Assembly: GCA_024703915.1 (NCBI GenBank)
Contig: CP087969.1
Span: forward strand, 4,402,001 to 4,466,000
Direction of reading: 5' to 3'
DNA from: Massilia sp. H-1
GTDB lineage: Bacteria > Pseudomonadota > Gammaproteobacteria > Burkholderiales > Burkholderiaceae_D
Length of the DNA stretch: 64,000 nt
The notes beneath the pieces are model-generated. The model worked only from the letters and a program-made list of their open reading frames with translations, searched no databases and was not told the origin of the DNA. Numbering within the stretch: position 1 is the first letter of the stretch; each line of letters starts with the position of its first letter. A program made the position numbers and the translations under genes. Below are positions 8,286 through 17,325 of this stretch, piece after piece.

Positions 8286-8780
8286 TTATGCATACTGATG
8301 AAGGAGTCTGTCTCTTAGAATGGTCAGAATGAATGTTGGACCGGTGATTGTCGCCACATTTGCTTCGCTTTGAATCAACACGTCGCCTTCGTTCCAGCGC
8401 ATCAGGCGTGGCAGCTCTTGGTGATAAACGACATTGTTCTCGCTGTGAAGTTGCTCATGGTAGTGCATGTTTTTCAGTTCGTTCGCGATTGCGCGGAACG
8501 GGGTTGCTTCGCTGGTGCGGACGGTAAATTGGGCTGGCAGCGTCATCACGACGGCAACAAGCGATCCTATCGCAACCGAGATGCGTATGACTTCAAACGA
8601 CTTGACTGGTTGACCCATGATGAGCAGGAAAGCGCACACCGTCAGGCAAGCCAGCGCGAACATTCCTAACCAGGATCGGAACTGGGACCAAGACTGAAAC
8701 AAGATCACGTAGCGCCAGAGCGGACGGTGATACTTTACTGCGGATACTTCAACATTCAGCTTGAAATTGGAAGAATTCAT
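8286..8780 (-). CDS. Membrane protein of unknown function, two TM helices
   Basis: From the start at 8780 (MNSSNFKLNVEVSAVKYHRP), with AAGG 7-10 bp upstream, the ORF encodes 164 residues. Two adjacent hydrophobic helices (WLGMFALACLTVCAFLLIMG and IRISVAIGSLVAVVMTLPAQF) are followed by a soluble C-terminal tail (NELKNMHYHEQLHSENNVVYHQELPRLMRWNEGDVLIQ). The layout resembles YcxB-like membrane proteins, but I cannot confirm a family. It is convergent with the DUF457 gene, 3 bp apart. Uninterrupted, and somewhat more AT-rich than its neighbours. Confidence 0.7.
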   Translation of the reverse strand: MNSSNFKLNVEVSAVKYHRPLWRYVILFQSWSQFRSWLGMFALACLTVCAFLLIMGQPVKSFEVIRISVAIGSLVAVVMTLPAQFTVRTSEATPFRAIANELKNMHYHEQLHSENNVVYHQELPRLMRWNEGDVLIQSEANVATITGPTFILTILRDRLLHQYA

Positions 8781-8929
8781 GAGTCGCCTTTTTCGCAGCA
8801 ATCGGAAGCGCGTGACGGCCAAGCCTCTGCCGCTACCTACTATGTTAGCTGCCGGGAATTCTTGATACTGGGAAAAGATCAATCATTGTTCGAGAGGGGG
8901 GCGGCAGGTCATCTTGGTTGACGGCAGCC

Positions 8930-10739
8930 CTACCTGATGCAGACTTGCCGCACGGTCCGCATGTCCGTCAGCCCCTGCAAAACCTTCTCGATCCCATCCA
9001 TTTTCAGCGTCAGCATGCCGTCATCGAGCGCGGCGGCCAGCAGCGTGGCAACGCGCGTGTTCTTCTGCAACAGCACCTTGATGCGGTCTGTGCCGATCAT
9101 GAGTTCGTGCAATCCAAGGCGCCCGTTGTAGCCCTTGTTGCAGTCCGTGCAGCCCAGCGCGCGATACAGCGTGAAACGTCCGTGCGCGTCGGCGTAGCGG
9201 CGCTTCCATCCGTCGAGCACCGGCTGGCGGATGCTCGCGTGGCCGCCACTGGCTGATGCCACCGAGATTTCCTGGCAGTATTCGGCCAGCAGCTGCGCCA
9301 CCTCGTCTTCTGCCGGATGGTAGGGCGTCTTGCAGCGTTCGCACAATTTGCGGGCCAGCCGCTGGGCCAGAATGCCGATCAGCGCGTCGGCGAAGTTGAA
9401 GGGATCCATGCCCATGTCGAGCAGGCGCACGATCGATTCGGGCGCGCTGTTGGTGTGCAGCGTCGCCAGCACCAGGTGGCCGGTGAGCGAGGCTTCGATG
9501 CCGATGCCGACCGTTTCGCGGTCGCGCATTTCGCCCACCATGATCACGTCCGGATCGGCGCGCAGGAAGGCCCGCATCACGGTGGCGAAATCGAGCCCCG
9601 CCCGGTGATTGACCTGTACCTGGCGCAAGCCTTTCTGGGTGATCTCGACCGGGTCTTCGGCGGTCCAGATCTTGGTGTCGGGCTTGTTCAGATAACCAAG
9701 CAGGGAGTGCAGGGTGGTGGTCTTGCCGGAACCGGTAGGCCCGCACACGAAGAACAGGCCGTACAGGCTTGGCGATGGCGCGCATCAGCCGTTCCATATT
9801 CGATGGCAGCAGGCCAAGCCGGTCCAGCGGGATGCCGTCGCTGGCGGCCAGGATGCGCATCACCACATCTTCCACGCCGCCCGTCGAGGGAATGGTCGCC
9901 ACCCGCAATTCGATGTCGAGCGGACCGTATTTGTTGAACTTGATCTTGCCGTCCTGCAGGCTTGCGCCGTTCGGACGTGTCGAGGTCGCACATGATCTTC
10001 ACGCGCGCCACCAGCGCGTTGCGGTAGGCGGCCGGGATGTCGATGTAGGGCATCAGCGCGCCATCCTTGCGAAAGCGGATGCCGGTGCGGCCGTTGCCGG
10101 GCAGCGGTTCGATATGAATGTCGGACACGCCCTGGCGGTAAGCGTCCATGATCACCTTGTTCACCAGCCGCACCAGTTCCGTTTCGACCGCTTCGGACAC
10201 GGTGGCGTCGGCCTCGGCGGCATCCGGCTCGGTCATTCCGGACAGCAGCTCGCGCATCGAACTGCCGTCGCTGCGGAAGGTGGTGCCGAAAAACTGGTCC
10301 ATCGTATGCTTGAATTCGGTCCGCGTGGTGACGCAGTAGCGCACCGTGCACTTGGGAAAAACCTGGCTGACGATGCGGCTGGCGCGCACCCGTTCCGGAT
10401 CGAGCGCGAGCACCAGCAGCCCGTGCTTGTCTTCGTCCAGGGGCAGCCACTCCTGGTCTTCGACATACAGGGCCTTGAGATGGCGCAGCAGGAAGGCGGG
10501 CTTGATGCGGTCGGGGCGGAAGGGTTCGTACGGCACGCCGAAGTGCTGAGCCAGCGCCGCGCCGATGACGTGCAGGCGGAGTTGGAAGTCGCGCGCCAGG
10601 ACGTCTTCGATGTGGCCCATGCTTAAGCACGGGCGCTGCGTGTGGCCAGCTCGAGCTGCTGGGCGGTGAGCGCGGCGGCGGCCACCAGGCCGTCATACTT
10701 GCCGGGGGAGGGGGTGCCGCTGTTTGCCATCAGTGTCAT
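8930..10739 (-). CDS. GspE/PilB-type secretion ATPase (three frameshifts)
   Basis: A type II/IV secretion ATPase of about 600 aa. An MshEN-like N-terminal region (AQHFGVPYEPFRPDRIKPAFL) is followed by the N2 domain (IHIEPLPGNGRTGIRFRKDGALMPY). The RecA core has Walker A GPTGSGKTTTLHSLL, an Asp box (TAEDPVEITQ), Walker B (LRADPDVIMVGEMRDRET) and a His box (LVLATLHTN). The tetracysteine zinc motif is CERCKTP ... CTDCNKGY. The start at 10739 is the first Met of MTLMANSG; 10730 is an alternative. Breaks lie at 10619-10626 (GCTTAAGC), 9960 and 9770. No other T2SS or pilus gene is nearby, so its machine cannot be assigned. Confidence 0.9.
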
Positions 10740-10801
10740 CCCGCCATGATGGAATGCGCAGGACTCGCCACCCTTGATGTGGCTCACCCGTGCGCGGCAG
10801 C

Positions 10802-11206
10802 TCAGAGCTGGCCAAGCAGATCGTGGGCGTCGAGGATGGCGTAGACGATGTGCGGCTGCTGGTCGAGGCAGCGGCGGATGGCGGCGGGGACTTTTTCGCG
10901 CGTCTTGCGGCACAGGCCGGGCTGTTCGGCCAGCTGGATGGTCAGGCCGCGCACGGTGCGCACGCCGCGGACGCTGGGAATGATGCGCAGCGTGATGCCG
11001 AGCTGATCGTGCATCAGCTTGCTAACGTGCTGCAACTGCTCGTAGCTGTCGATCCGTTCTATGCGCTCGAGCAGCTTTTTCTCTTGCTCGCGGGTGAGCA
11101 TCAGCACGCGCGTATCGGCGCCAGCTTCCAGCAGCTGTTCACGATTGCACACGCACAGGCCGGGCGGGCATTCGACGCGGATCGGGAAGGGGAGCGCTTG
11201 CAGCAT
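10802..11206 (-). CDS. Conserved hypothetical protein upstream of the GspE-like ATPase
   Basis: A 134-residue ORF (MLQALPFPIRVECPPGLCVC...) with CPPGLCVC near the N-terminus, then a charged helical stretch (REQEKKLLERIERIDSYEQLQHVSKLMHDQLGITLRI) and a C-terminal half ending LDQQPHIVYAILDAHDLLGQL. It has no signal peptide or membrane segment. Codon use is that of a real gene and the gap to the ATPase start is 62 bp, so cotranscription is likely. I do not recognise the family; a partner or regulator of the ATPase is a guess from position. Confidence 0.65.
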   Translation of the reverse strand: MLQALPFPIRVECPPGLCVCNREQLLEAGADTRVLMLTREQEKKLLERIERIDSYEQLQHVSKLMHDQLGITLRIIPSVRGVRTVRGLTIQLAEQPGLCRKTREKVPAAIRRCLDQQPHIVYAILDAHDLLGQL

Positions 11207-11299
11207 GGGCGTTGACGGTGTTTGAAAAAAACCGGATGGAACGACAGGGTAGCCCCGCCGATTGTCCCTGTCAACGGCGTGTCAATACGCGCTTAGTGG

Positions 11300-11329
11300 T
11301 TGACTAAGTCCTCTATTTTCGCGTATCTT
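11300..11329 (+). promoter_or_regulatory. Predicted promoter of the Nramp-related gene
   Basis: TTGACT (11300-11305), an 18-bp spacer and TATCTT (11324-11329). A start near 11336 would give a leader of about 330 nt before the ATG at 11668. Confidence 0.5.
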
Positions 11330-11335
11330 CCGTCT

Positions 11336-11667
11336 GTTTTCCATTTCCGGAGTCCCTCATGGGTACTTGTTCGAGTGACAGTTGTAGCCAGACACGTTCT
11401 GGCACCGCCTCGGCAAGATAACGCAGCTTTCCCCTGCCGTCATCTTGCTGCTCGCGGATGATGGCGTCCCGTGCGGGCTGTGGCCCGCATCGCACCATCC
11501 ACCTCCCTGTTGTTGCCTTGCGCTGAGCTGTTCGTCGTGCGCGCCTGTTCGCCTGTCAGTCGCTGCTGACTGCGCGACATTGTGCGTATCGACGCGCTGA
11601 CTGCGGCGCAAGCGGCGGCATTTCGTCATCGCGCCCGTCAGCGGGCGATCACGTTGCTGGATGAATC
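11336..11667 (+). promoter_or_regulatory. Long structured 5' leader of the Nramp-related transporter
   Basis: No convincing large ORF fills this stretch. It contains a strong hairpin at 11471-11494 (GTGCGGGC, TGTG loop, GCCCGC..GCAC), which can extend outward with GGATG/CATCC. A 20-codon ORF with a ribosome site starts at 11359 (MGTCSSDSCSQTRSGTASAR, then stop) and has two cysteines. Downstream, one frame (RIDALTAAQAAAFRHRARQRAITLLDE) has coding-like composition and may be part of an indel-damaged ORF. A metal-sensing leader is possible; I could not match it to the M-box or yybP-ykoY consensus by eye. Confidence 0.4.
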
Positions 11668-12966
11668 ATGTTGCATGCTTACTTTACCGCCGCCGCGCCA
11701 CAAGGCACCCTTGCCACTTCCTGGCTGAAAAAACTCGGCCCCGGCCTGATCACGGGCGCCGCCGACGACGACCCGAGCGGCATCGCGACCTATTCCCAGG
11801 CCGGGGCGCAGTTCGGCCTGCACATGCTGTGGACGATCCTGTTCACCTGGCCGCTGATGGTCGGCATCCAGGTGGTGAGCGCGCAGATCGGCCGCGTCAG
11901 CGGCAAGGGGCTGGCGGGCAATATCCGCGAACACTTCCCGGCCTGGCTGGTACGCACCATCGTGGCGCTGCTGCTGGTGGCCAACACCATCAACATCGCG
12001 GCCGACGTCTCGGCCATGGGCGAGGCTGCCGCGCTGATCGCGGGCGGCTCCTCGCGCTGGTACGCGGCGCTGTTCGGCGTCACCTCGCTGCTGCTGCAAG
12101 TGTTCATTCCCTACAGCCGCTATGTGCGCTTTCTCAAGTGGCTGACCCTGGCCCTGCTGGCCTACGTGGCCACGGTGTTCACGCTCAACGTGCCCTGGCT
12201 GGAGGTGGCGGCCGCGACCGTGGTTCCCCACCTGGTCTGGTCGCCGGTCTTCATCACGACCCTGGTCGCGGTGTTCGGCACGACCATCAGCCCCTATCTG
12301 TTCTTCTGGCAGGCATCGCAGGAAGTCGAAGAGCTGGAAGCCTGCCCGCGCTCGCAGGCCCTGCGCGAAGCGCCGGAGCAGGCGCGTGCCCATTTCCACC
12401 GGATCAAGATCGACACGATGATCGGGATGGGCTACTCGAATCTGGTCGCCTTCTTCATCATCCTGACGACGGCGGTGACGCTGCACCGGCACGGGATCAC
12501 GGCCATCGACACCTCGGCCCAGGCCGCCGCCGCGCTGCGGCCGCTGGCGGGCGACTTCGCGTTCGCGCTGTTTAGCGCTCTAAGCATCATCGGCACCGGC
12601 ATGCTGGCCGTGCCCGTGCTGGCCGGGTCGGCCGCCTACGCGGTGGCTAAGCGCATTCCAGTGGAAAAAGGGGTTGGAGAAAACGGCCTCGCAAGCCAGG
12701 GGTTTCTACGGGATCATCGCGTTCTCCACCATCATGCAAGCATTGCGCTGGGATTCGCGCCGGTCGATCCGATCAAGGCGCTGTACTGGAGCGCCGTGAT
12801 CAATGGCGTGATTTCGGTGCCGATCATGGTCGTCATGATGCTGATGGCGGGGCGTTCGGCGATCATGGGCCGTTTCGTGATCGGGCGCCGCTGCTGCGTG
12901 CTGGGCTGGAGCGCGACCGCGGCCATGGCGCTGGCGGTGCTGGCGATGTTCGCGCTGATGACGTAA
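11668..12966 (+). CDS. Nramp-related divalent metal transporter, atypical metal site
   Basis: A 432-residue polytopic protein of the Nramp fold: GPGLITGAADDDPSGIATYSQAG in TM1, and about eleven hydrophobic segments. Canonical Nramps carry DPGN in TM1 and a methionine ligand in TM6; here TM1 has DDDPSG and TM6 reads TTISPYLFFWQASQEVEE with no methionine. The substrate is therefore unlikely to be chosen as in MntH. The frame slips and recovers between about 12655 and 12735 (KRIPVEKGVGENGLASQG region). A terminator follows. It is preceded by a long leader that may regulate it. Confidence 0.85.
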   Translation: MLHAYFTAAAPQGTLATSWLKKLGPGLITGAADDDPSGIATYSQAGAQFGLHMLWTILFTWPLMVGIQVVSAQIGRVSGKGLAGNIREHFPAWLVRTIVALLLVANTINIAADVSAMGEAAALIAGGSSRWYAALFGVTSLLLQVFIPYSRYVRFLKWLTLALLAYVATVFTLNVPWLEVAAATVVPHLVWSPVFITTLVAVFGTTISPYLFFWQASQEVEELEACPRSQALREAPEQARAHFHRIKIDTMIGMGYSNLVAFFIILTTAVTLHRHGITAIDTSAQAAAALRPLAGDFAFALFSALSIIGTGMLAVPVLAGSAAYAVAKRIPVEKGVGENGLASQGFLRDHRVLHHHASIALGFAPVDPIKALYWSAVINGVISVPIMVVMMLMAGRSAIMGRFVIGRRCCVLGWSATAAMALAVLAMFALMT

Positions 12967-12999
12967 AAAACCTGTGGGCCTCGCGGCGCACAGGTTTTT
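12965..12999. terminator. Bidirectional terminator between the Nramp-related gene and phoH
   Basis: AAAAAACCTGTG ... CACAGGTTTTT flanked by A- and T-runs, starting inside the transporter stop codon and ending 20 bp before the phoH stop. It can serve both convergent genes. Confidence 0.85.
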
Positions 13000-13018
13000 C
13001 GGGGACAAGCGGCAGCGC

Positions 13019-14758
13019 TTACAGCACTTCGCTCGCGTGATCGGCCAGGCGTGAACGTTCGCCGCGCGCCAGGGTCACGTGACCGCTGTGCGACCAGCCC
13101 TTGAAGCGGTCGACCACATAGGTCAGGCCGCTCGACCCTTCGGTCAGGTAAGGCGTGTCGATCTGTGCGATGTTGCCCAGGCACAGAATCTTGGTGCCAG
13201 GACCGGCGCGCGTGACCAGGGTCTTGATCTGCTTCGGCGTCAAGTTCTGCGCCTCGTCGATGATCAGGAACTTGTTCACGAAGGTACGGCCGCGCATGAA
13301 GTTGAGCGACTTGATCTTGATGCGCGAGCGGATCAGATCCTGCGTTGCCGCGCGGCCCCACTCGCCGCCATCCGAATCGGACTTGTTGAGCACTTCGAGG
13401 TTGTCGTCGAAGGCGCCCATCCATGGCGACATCTTTTCTTCCTCGGTGCCCGGCAGGAAGCCGATGTCTTCGCCCACAGGAACGGTGACGCGGGTGACGA
13501 TGATCTCGTTGTACAGCTTGGTCTCGAGCACTTGCGCCAGGCCGGCAGGCCAGGGCCAGCAGGGTCTTGCCGGTACCGGCCTGGCCGAGCAGGGTGACGA
13601 AATCGCATTCCGGATTCATCAGCAGGTTCAGCGCGAAATTCTGCTCGCGGTTGCGCGCAGTCACGCCCCACACGTTGTTCTTGCTATGGCTAAAGTCGCG
13701 CAGGGTCTTGATGACCGCCGTCTTGCCGTTCAGCTGAGTCACTTGGCCATAGAAGGGCGCTTCGCCGTTCTTCGGTTCCAGGTAGACGAACTGGTTCACC
13801 AGCAAGGTCAGCATGGTCGGACCGGTGACGCGATAGAAGGTCGACGAGTAGCCGTTCTTGCTTTCCTGCCAGGACTCCATGTCCTTGCCGTTCTTGTTCC
13901 AGAAGTCGTCCGGCAGCTGGACGATGCCCGAGTACAGCAGGTCGGTATCTTCCAGCACATGATCGTTGAAGTAATCTTCAGGTAAGCAAGCCCAGCGCGC
14001 CCTTGATGCGCATGTTGATGTCTTTGGACACCAGCACGATCGCGCGGCCCGGCATTTCCGCTTCCAGGTTGCGCACCACGCCCAGGATCTGGTTGTCGGC
14101 CTTGCCTTGCGGCAGGCCTTCCGGCAGGGTCGGGCCATTTTGCAGGCGGGTCTGGAAGAACAGGCGGCCCTTGGCATCCTTGTTGCCGAGCTTGGACAGC
14201 AGGATGCCGTTTTCGATGGCGCCGTCGTCGATGTTGCCGACCAGGGCGTCAAGCGAGCGCGACACCTGGCGCGCATTGCGTGCGACCTCGGACATGCCCT
14301 TCTTGTGGTCGTCCAGCTCTTCCAGCGTCATCATCGGCAGATACACATCGTGTTCCTCGAAGCGGAACAGGGACGACGGATCGTGCATCAGCACGTTGGT
14401 ATCGAGCACGAACATCTTGGTCATGCCGGACTGGTCCGCATTGCAGGCTGGCCTTCGATTTGACTTGCAATTCGACCGGCTTGTGCTTGGCCGGATGCGG
14501 CGCTTCCGCGTGCTGCTTTTCCTTGCCGCGCGCGGCCGGTTTGGCCACAGGCGCGCAAGCGCCTCGACTGGCGCTGCGGTTTTCGCTTTGGTGGTCTTGG
14601 CTAAGCGCTTTGACTGCCGGAGCTTCGCTCACGGCGGCCAGCTTCAGTTTCAGCGGCAGCGAGCCTGGACCGCTTCGCTTGTTTTTCGGATCCGCTTTTG
14701 GATAGTCTTTGGCCAGCAGCAGGGCGGCTGGCTTGGTGGGGAGTTTTGGCAGTGGCAT
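13019..14758 (-). CDS. PhoH-family PIN-ATPase protein (frameshifted)
   Basis: A PhoH2-like architecture of about 575 aa. A basic, Ala/Lys/Pro-rich N-terminal extension (from MPLPKLPTKPAALL) precedes a PIN ribonuclease domain (TKMFVLDTNVLMHDPSSLFRFEEHDV..MMTLEELDDHKKGMSEVARNARQVSR). A linker and the PhoH ATPase follow: Walker A LLGQAGTGKTLLALA, Walker B NKFLIIDEAQNLTPKQIKTL, 'RAGPGTKILCLGN'. Family members act on RNA. Breaks lie at 14600 (CTAAGC), 14424-14450, 13981 (GTAAGC) and 13550, where one base is inserted beside an intact GCCGGC. The start at 14758 fits the long N-terminal form; 14424 is the internal start of the PIN domain. Confidence 0.88.
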
Positions 14759-14934
14759 CAGGGTCTCAATCTAAAAATTGCTTGGAGGATAGCCCGGCGA
14801 ATGCGGCTTTGCGGAGTCGGCGCTGGGCGGGTCCGGCATGATGTCCGGACCGGCAGCTGCCAGATTGAAGTGATGCAGTAAAGCGGACTGTTTGACTCAA
14901 AATGACGGGTTCGATCTCGGTAACGCTGGGTTGG

Positions 14935-15381
14935 TCAAGGCTGGGTTTTGATAAATTCCAGCACTTCTTCGGCGTGATTAGGAACTTTCACGCCTCTCCA
15001 TTCTTTCACCAATTTGCCATCAGCGTCAACGACAAACGTACTGCGTTCGATCCCGCGAACTTGCTTACCATACATATTTTTCATCTTCATGACACCGAAC
15101 AGCGCGCACACCGCTTCTTCCGGGTCGGAAATCAGTTCGAACGGTAAGCCGAGCTTGGCTTTGAAGCCATCGTGCGAGCGCATCGAGTCGCGGCTGATGC
15201 CGTAGATCTCGGCAGCTAAGCAGCGGCGAACTGCAGGGTGCAGATCGCGGAAGGCGATGCTCTCGGTGGTGCAGCCGGGCGTATTGTCCTTGGGGTAGAA
15301 ATACAGCACCGTGTAGCGGGCCGGGCGGCCGGACAGCTGGAAAGGCGCGCCGCCGGTCATGGGGGCGGAAAAGTCGGTCAT
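14935..15381 (-). CDS. bcp: Thioredoxin-dependent peroxiredoxin, Bcp type
   Basis: Bcp reduces hydroperoxides with a peroxidatic cysteine. MTDFSAP...YTVLYFYPKDNTPGCTTESIAFRDL contains the FYPKDxTPGCT motif with the active-site Cys. The region GISRDSMRSHDGFKAKLGLPFELISDPEEAVCALFGVMK and 'VRGIERSTFVVDADGKLVKEWRGV' completes the fold. A short out-of-frame patch (HPAVRRCLAAEIYG, where QFAAAGAEIYG is expected) at about 15217-15230 restores itself. About 148 aa. The in-frame ATG at 15408 is an alternative start. Confidence 0.9.
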   Translation of the reverse strand: MTDFSAPMTGGAPFQLSGRPARYTVLYFYPKDNTPGCTTESIAFRDLHPAVRRCLAAEIYGISRDSMRSHDGFKAKLGLPFELISDPEEAVCALFGVMKMKNMYGKQVRGIERSTFVVDADGKLVKEWRGVKVPNHAEEVLEFIKTQP

Positions 15382-15487
15382 GCTTGCTGCAGTTTGGCGA
15401 TCAGCCACAGGGTCTCTCCGGTAGAGGGGGAGCGCTGATTGTAAACCCCCAGCGCGGCAGGGGAATTAGACAGAGCTTAAACAGCAC

Positions 15488-15865
15488 TTACGCCGGGTCG
15501 ATGATCAGGGCCAGCGTGACCTTGCGGCCTTCGCCCATCAGCACATTGTAGGTACGGCAGGCGGCCTTGCTGTCCATGCTTTCGACGCCGATATGGCGCG
15601 CCGACAGGCTCGCGATCAGGCGCGGATGGACAAAGCGCTGGCGCTCGCCGGTGCCGAGGATGACGACGTCGGGCTTGTCGGCCTCGATCTGCTCGAAATG
15701 GGCCGCGGTCAGTGCCTCGAAATTGGGCACGTCCCAGGCGCGCGGCGGCGTTTCGGGCATCACGATCAGGCTGTACTGGAAGCGCTCGGCGTTGATTTCG
15801 ACACCGCTGTCATCGTAACCGGTCACGGTCTGGTATTGTTTGGTGGTACTGGCGTGAAGCTTCAT
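15488..15865 (-). CDS. Mth938/NDUFAF3-like (DUF498) domain protein
   Basis: A 125-residue protein (MKLHASTTKQYQTVTGYDDSGVEINAERFQYSLIVMPETPPRAW...) with the DUF498 features: the central PDVVILGTGERQRFVHPRLIASL and the conserved 'HIGVESMDSKAACRTYNVLMGEGRKVTLALI' C-terminus. Mitochondrial relatives assist complex I assembly; the bacterial role is unsettled. No frame break. It is transcribed away from alaA. Confidence 0.88.
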   Translation of the reverse strand: MKLHASTTKQYQTVTGYDDSGVEINAERFQYSLIVMPETPPRAWDVPNFEALTAAHFEQIEADKPDVVILGTGERQRFVHPRLIASLSARHIGVESMDSKAACRTYNVLMGEGRKVTLALIIDPA

Positions 15866-16069
15866 GGCAAATCAGGGCTATTGGGGCAGGGCACCAGCAT
15901 GCCACAAACGGCATGAATGCGCGAATTTTCACGATCCTGCCGTCAAAAGCAGCCCAAACGGGCTATATACGGGCATTTTGGCCATTCCGGCGGTTGATTA
16001 AATCCCCTCCTTTCGGCAGAATGGTATTTTTCGCACTGCAACATAGAGCTTCACGGACAGGAAAATATT

Positions 16070-17305
16070 TTGCGACCGATTCTGAAATCGAACAAATTAG
16101 ACGATGTTTGCTACGAAATCCGGGGGCTTAGCCAATGAACAGGCCCGGCTGATGGAAGAAGAAGGGCAGAAGATCATCAAGCTGAACATCGGCAACCTGG
16201 CCGTGTTCGGTTTCGACCCGCCGGACGAGATCGTGCACGACATGATCCTCAATATGCACGGCGCGGCCGGTTACACCGATTCGAAGGGCATGTTCGCGCC
16301 GCGCAAGGCCGTCATGCACTACACCCAGAGCAAGAACATTGCTTAGAGCGTGGCGATCGAAGATATTTACCTGGGCAATGGCGCCTCCGAGCTGATCGTG
16401 ATGGCCATGAACGGCCTGCTCAACAATGGCGACGAAGTGCTGGTGCTTACCGCCCCGGACTACCCGCTGTGGACCGCGGCCGTGAGCCTGTCCGGCGGCA
16501 ACCCCGTGCATTACATCTGCGACGAGCAGGCCGACTGGTACCCGGACATCGACGACATGCGCCGCAAGATCACCTCGAACACCAAGGCGATCGTGGTCAT
16601 CAACCCGAACAACCCGACCGGCGCCCTGTACCCGCGTGAAATTCTGCTGGAGATCATCGAACTGGCGCGCCAGCACCAGCTGATCATCCTGGCCGACGAA
16701 ATCTACGACAAGGTCCTGTACGACGGTTACCAGCACGAATCGATCGCCTCGCTGGCCGACGACGTGCTGTTCATCACCCTGAACGGCCTGTCGAAAAATT
16801 ACCGCTCCTGCGGCTACCGCGCCACTGGATGGTGGTGTCGGGCGAGAAGCGCCACGCGAAAGACTACATCGAAGGCTTGAACATGCTGGCCTCGATGCGC
16901 CTGTGCGCCAACGCGCCGGGCCAGTTCGCGATCCAGACCGCGCTGGGCGGCTACCAAAGCATCAACGACCTGGTGGGGCCCGGCGGGCGCCTGCTCAGGC
17001 AGCGCGATATGGCCCACAAGCTGTTGACCGACATTCCCGGGGTGAGCTGCGTCAAGCCAAAAGCGGCGCTGTACATGTTCCCCAAGCTCGACCCCGTGAT
17101 GTATCCGATCGCGGACGACCAGCAATTCGCCGTTGAACTGCTGACTGAAGAAAAAGTGTTGATTGTCCAGGGCACCGGCTTCAACTGGACCAAGCCGGAC
17201 CATTTCCGCCTTGTATTCCTGCCCAACTCGGACGACCTGCAAGATGCCTGTGGCCGGATCGCGCGCTTCCTCGACGGCTACCGTCGGCGCCACGGCAAGG
17301 GCTGA
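16070..17305 (+). CDS. alaA: Alanine-synthesising aminotransferase, AlaA type (frameshifted)
   Basis: A PLP fold-type I aminotransferase. TTG 16070, preceded by an AGGA site, begins RPILKSNKLDDVCYEIRG, closely matching the N-terminus of E. coli AlaA. Further motifs: KLNIGN.AVFGFDPPDEI, GYTDSKGMFAPRKAVM, 'LTAPDYPLWTAAVSLSGG', 'INPNNPTGALY', 'LADEIYDKVLYD' and the PLP-lysine region FITLNGLSKNYR. Breaks: 16128-16134 (GCTTAGC), 16340 (GCTTAGAGC) and 16826. About 410 aa once corrected. The later in-frame ATG at 16104 belongs to a shifted frame. hom follows after 20 bp, so amino acid synthesis genes are paired. Confidence 0.92.
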
Positions 17306-17325
17306 ACCACTACCACGAAAAGACT

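Noticed and set aside
11641..11668. Extension of the Nramp-related gene upstream of 11668
   Set aside because: The upstream frame is closed and the ATG at 11668 already gives the normal N-terminus before TM1.
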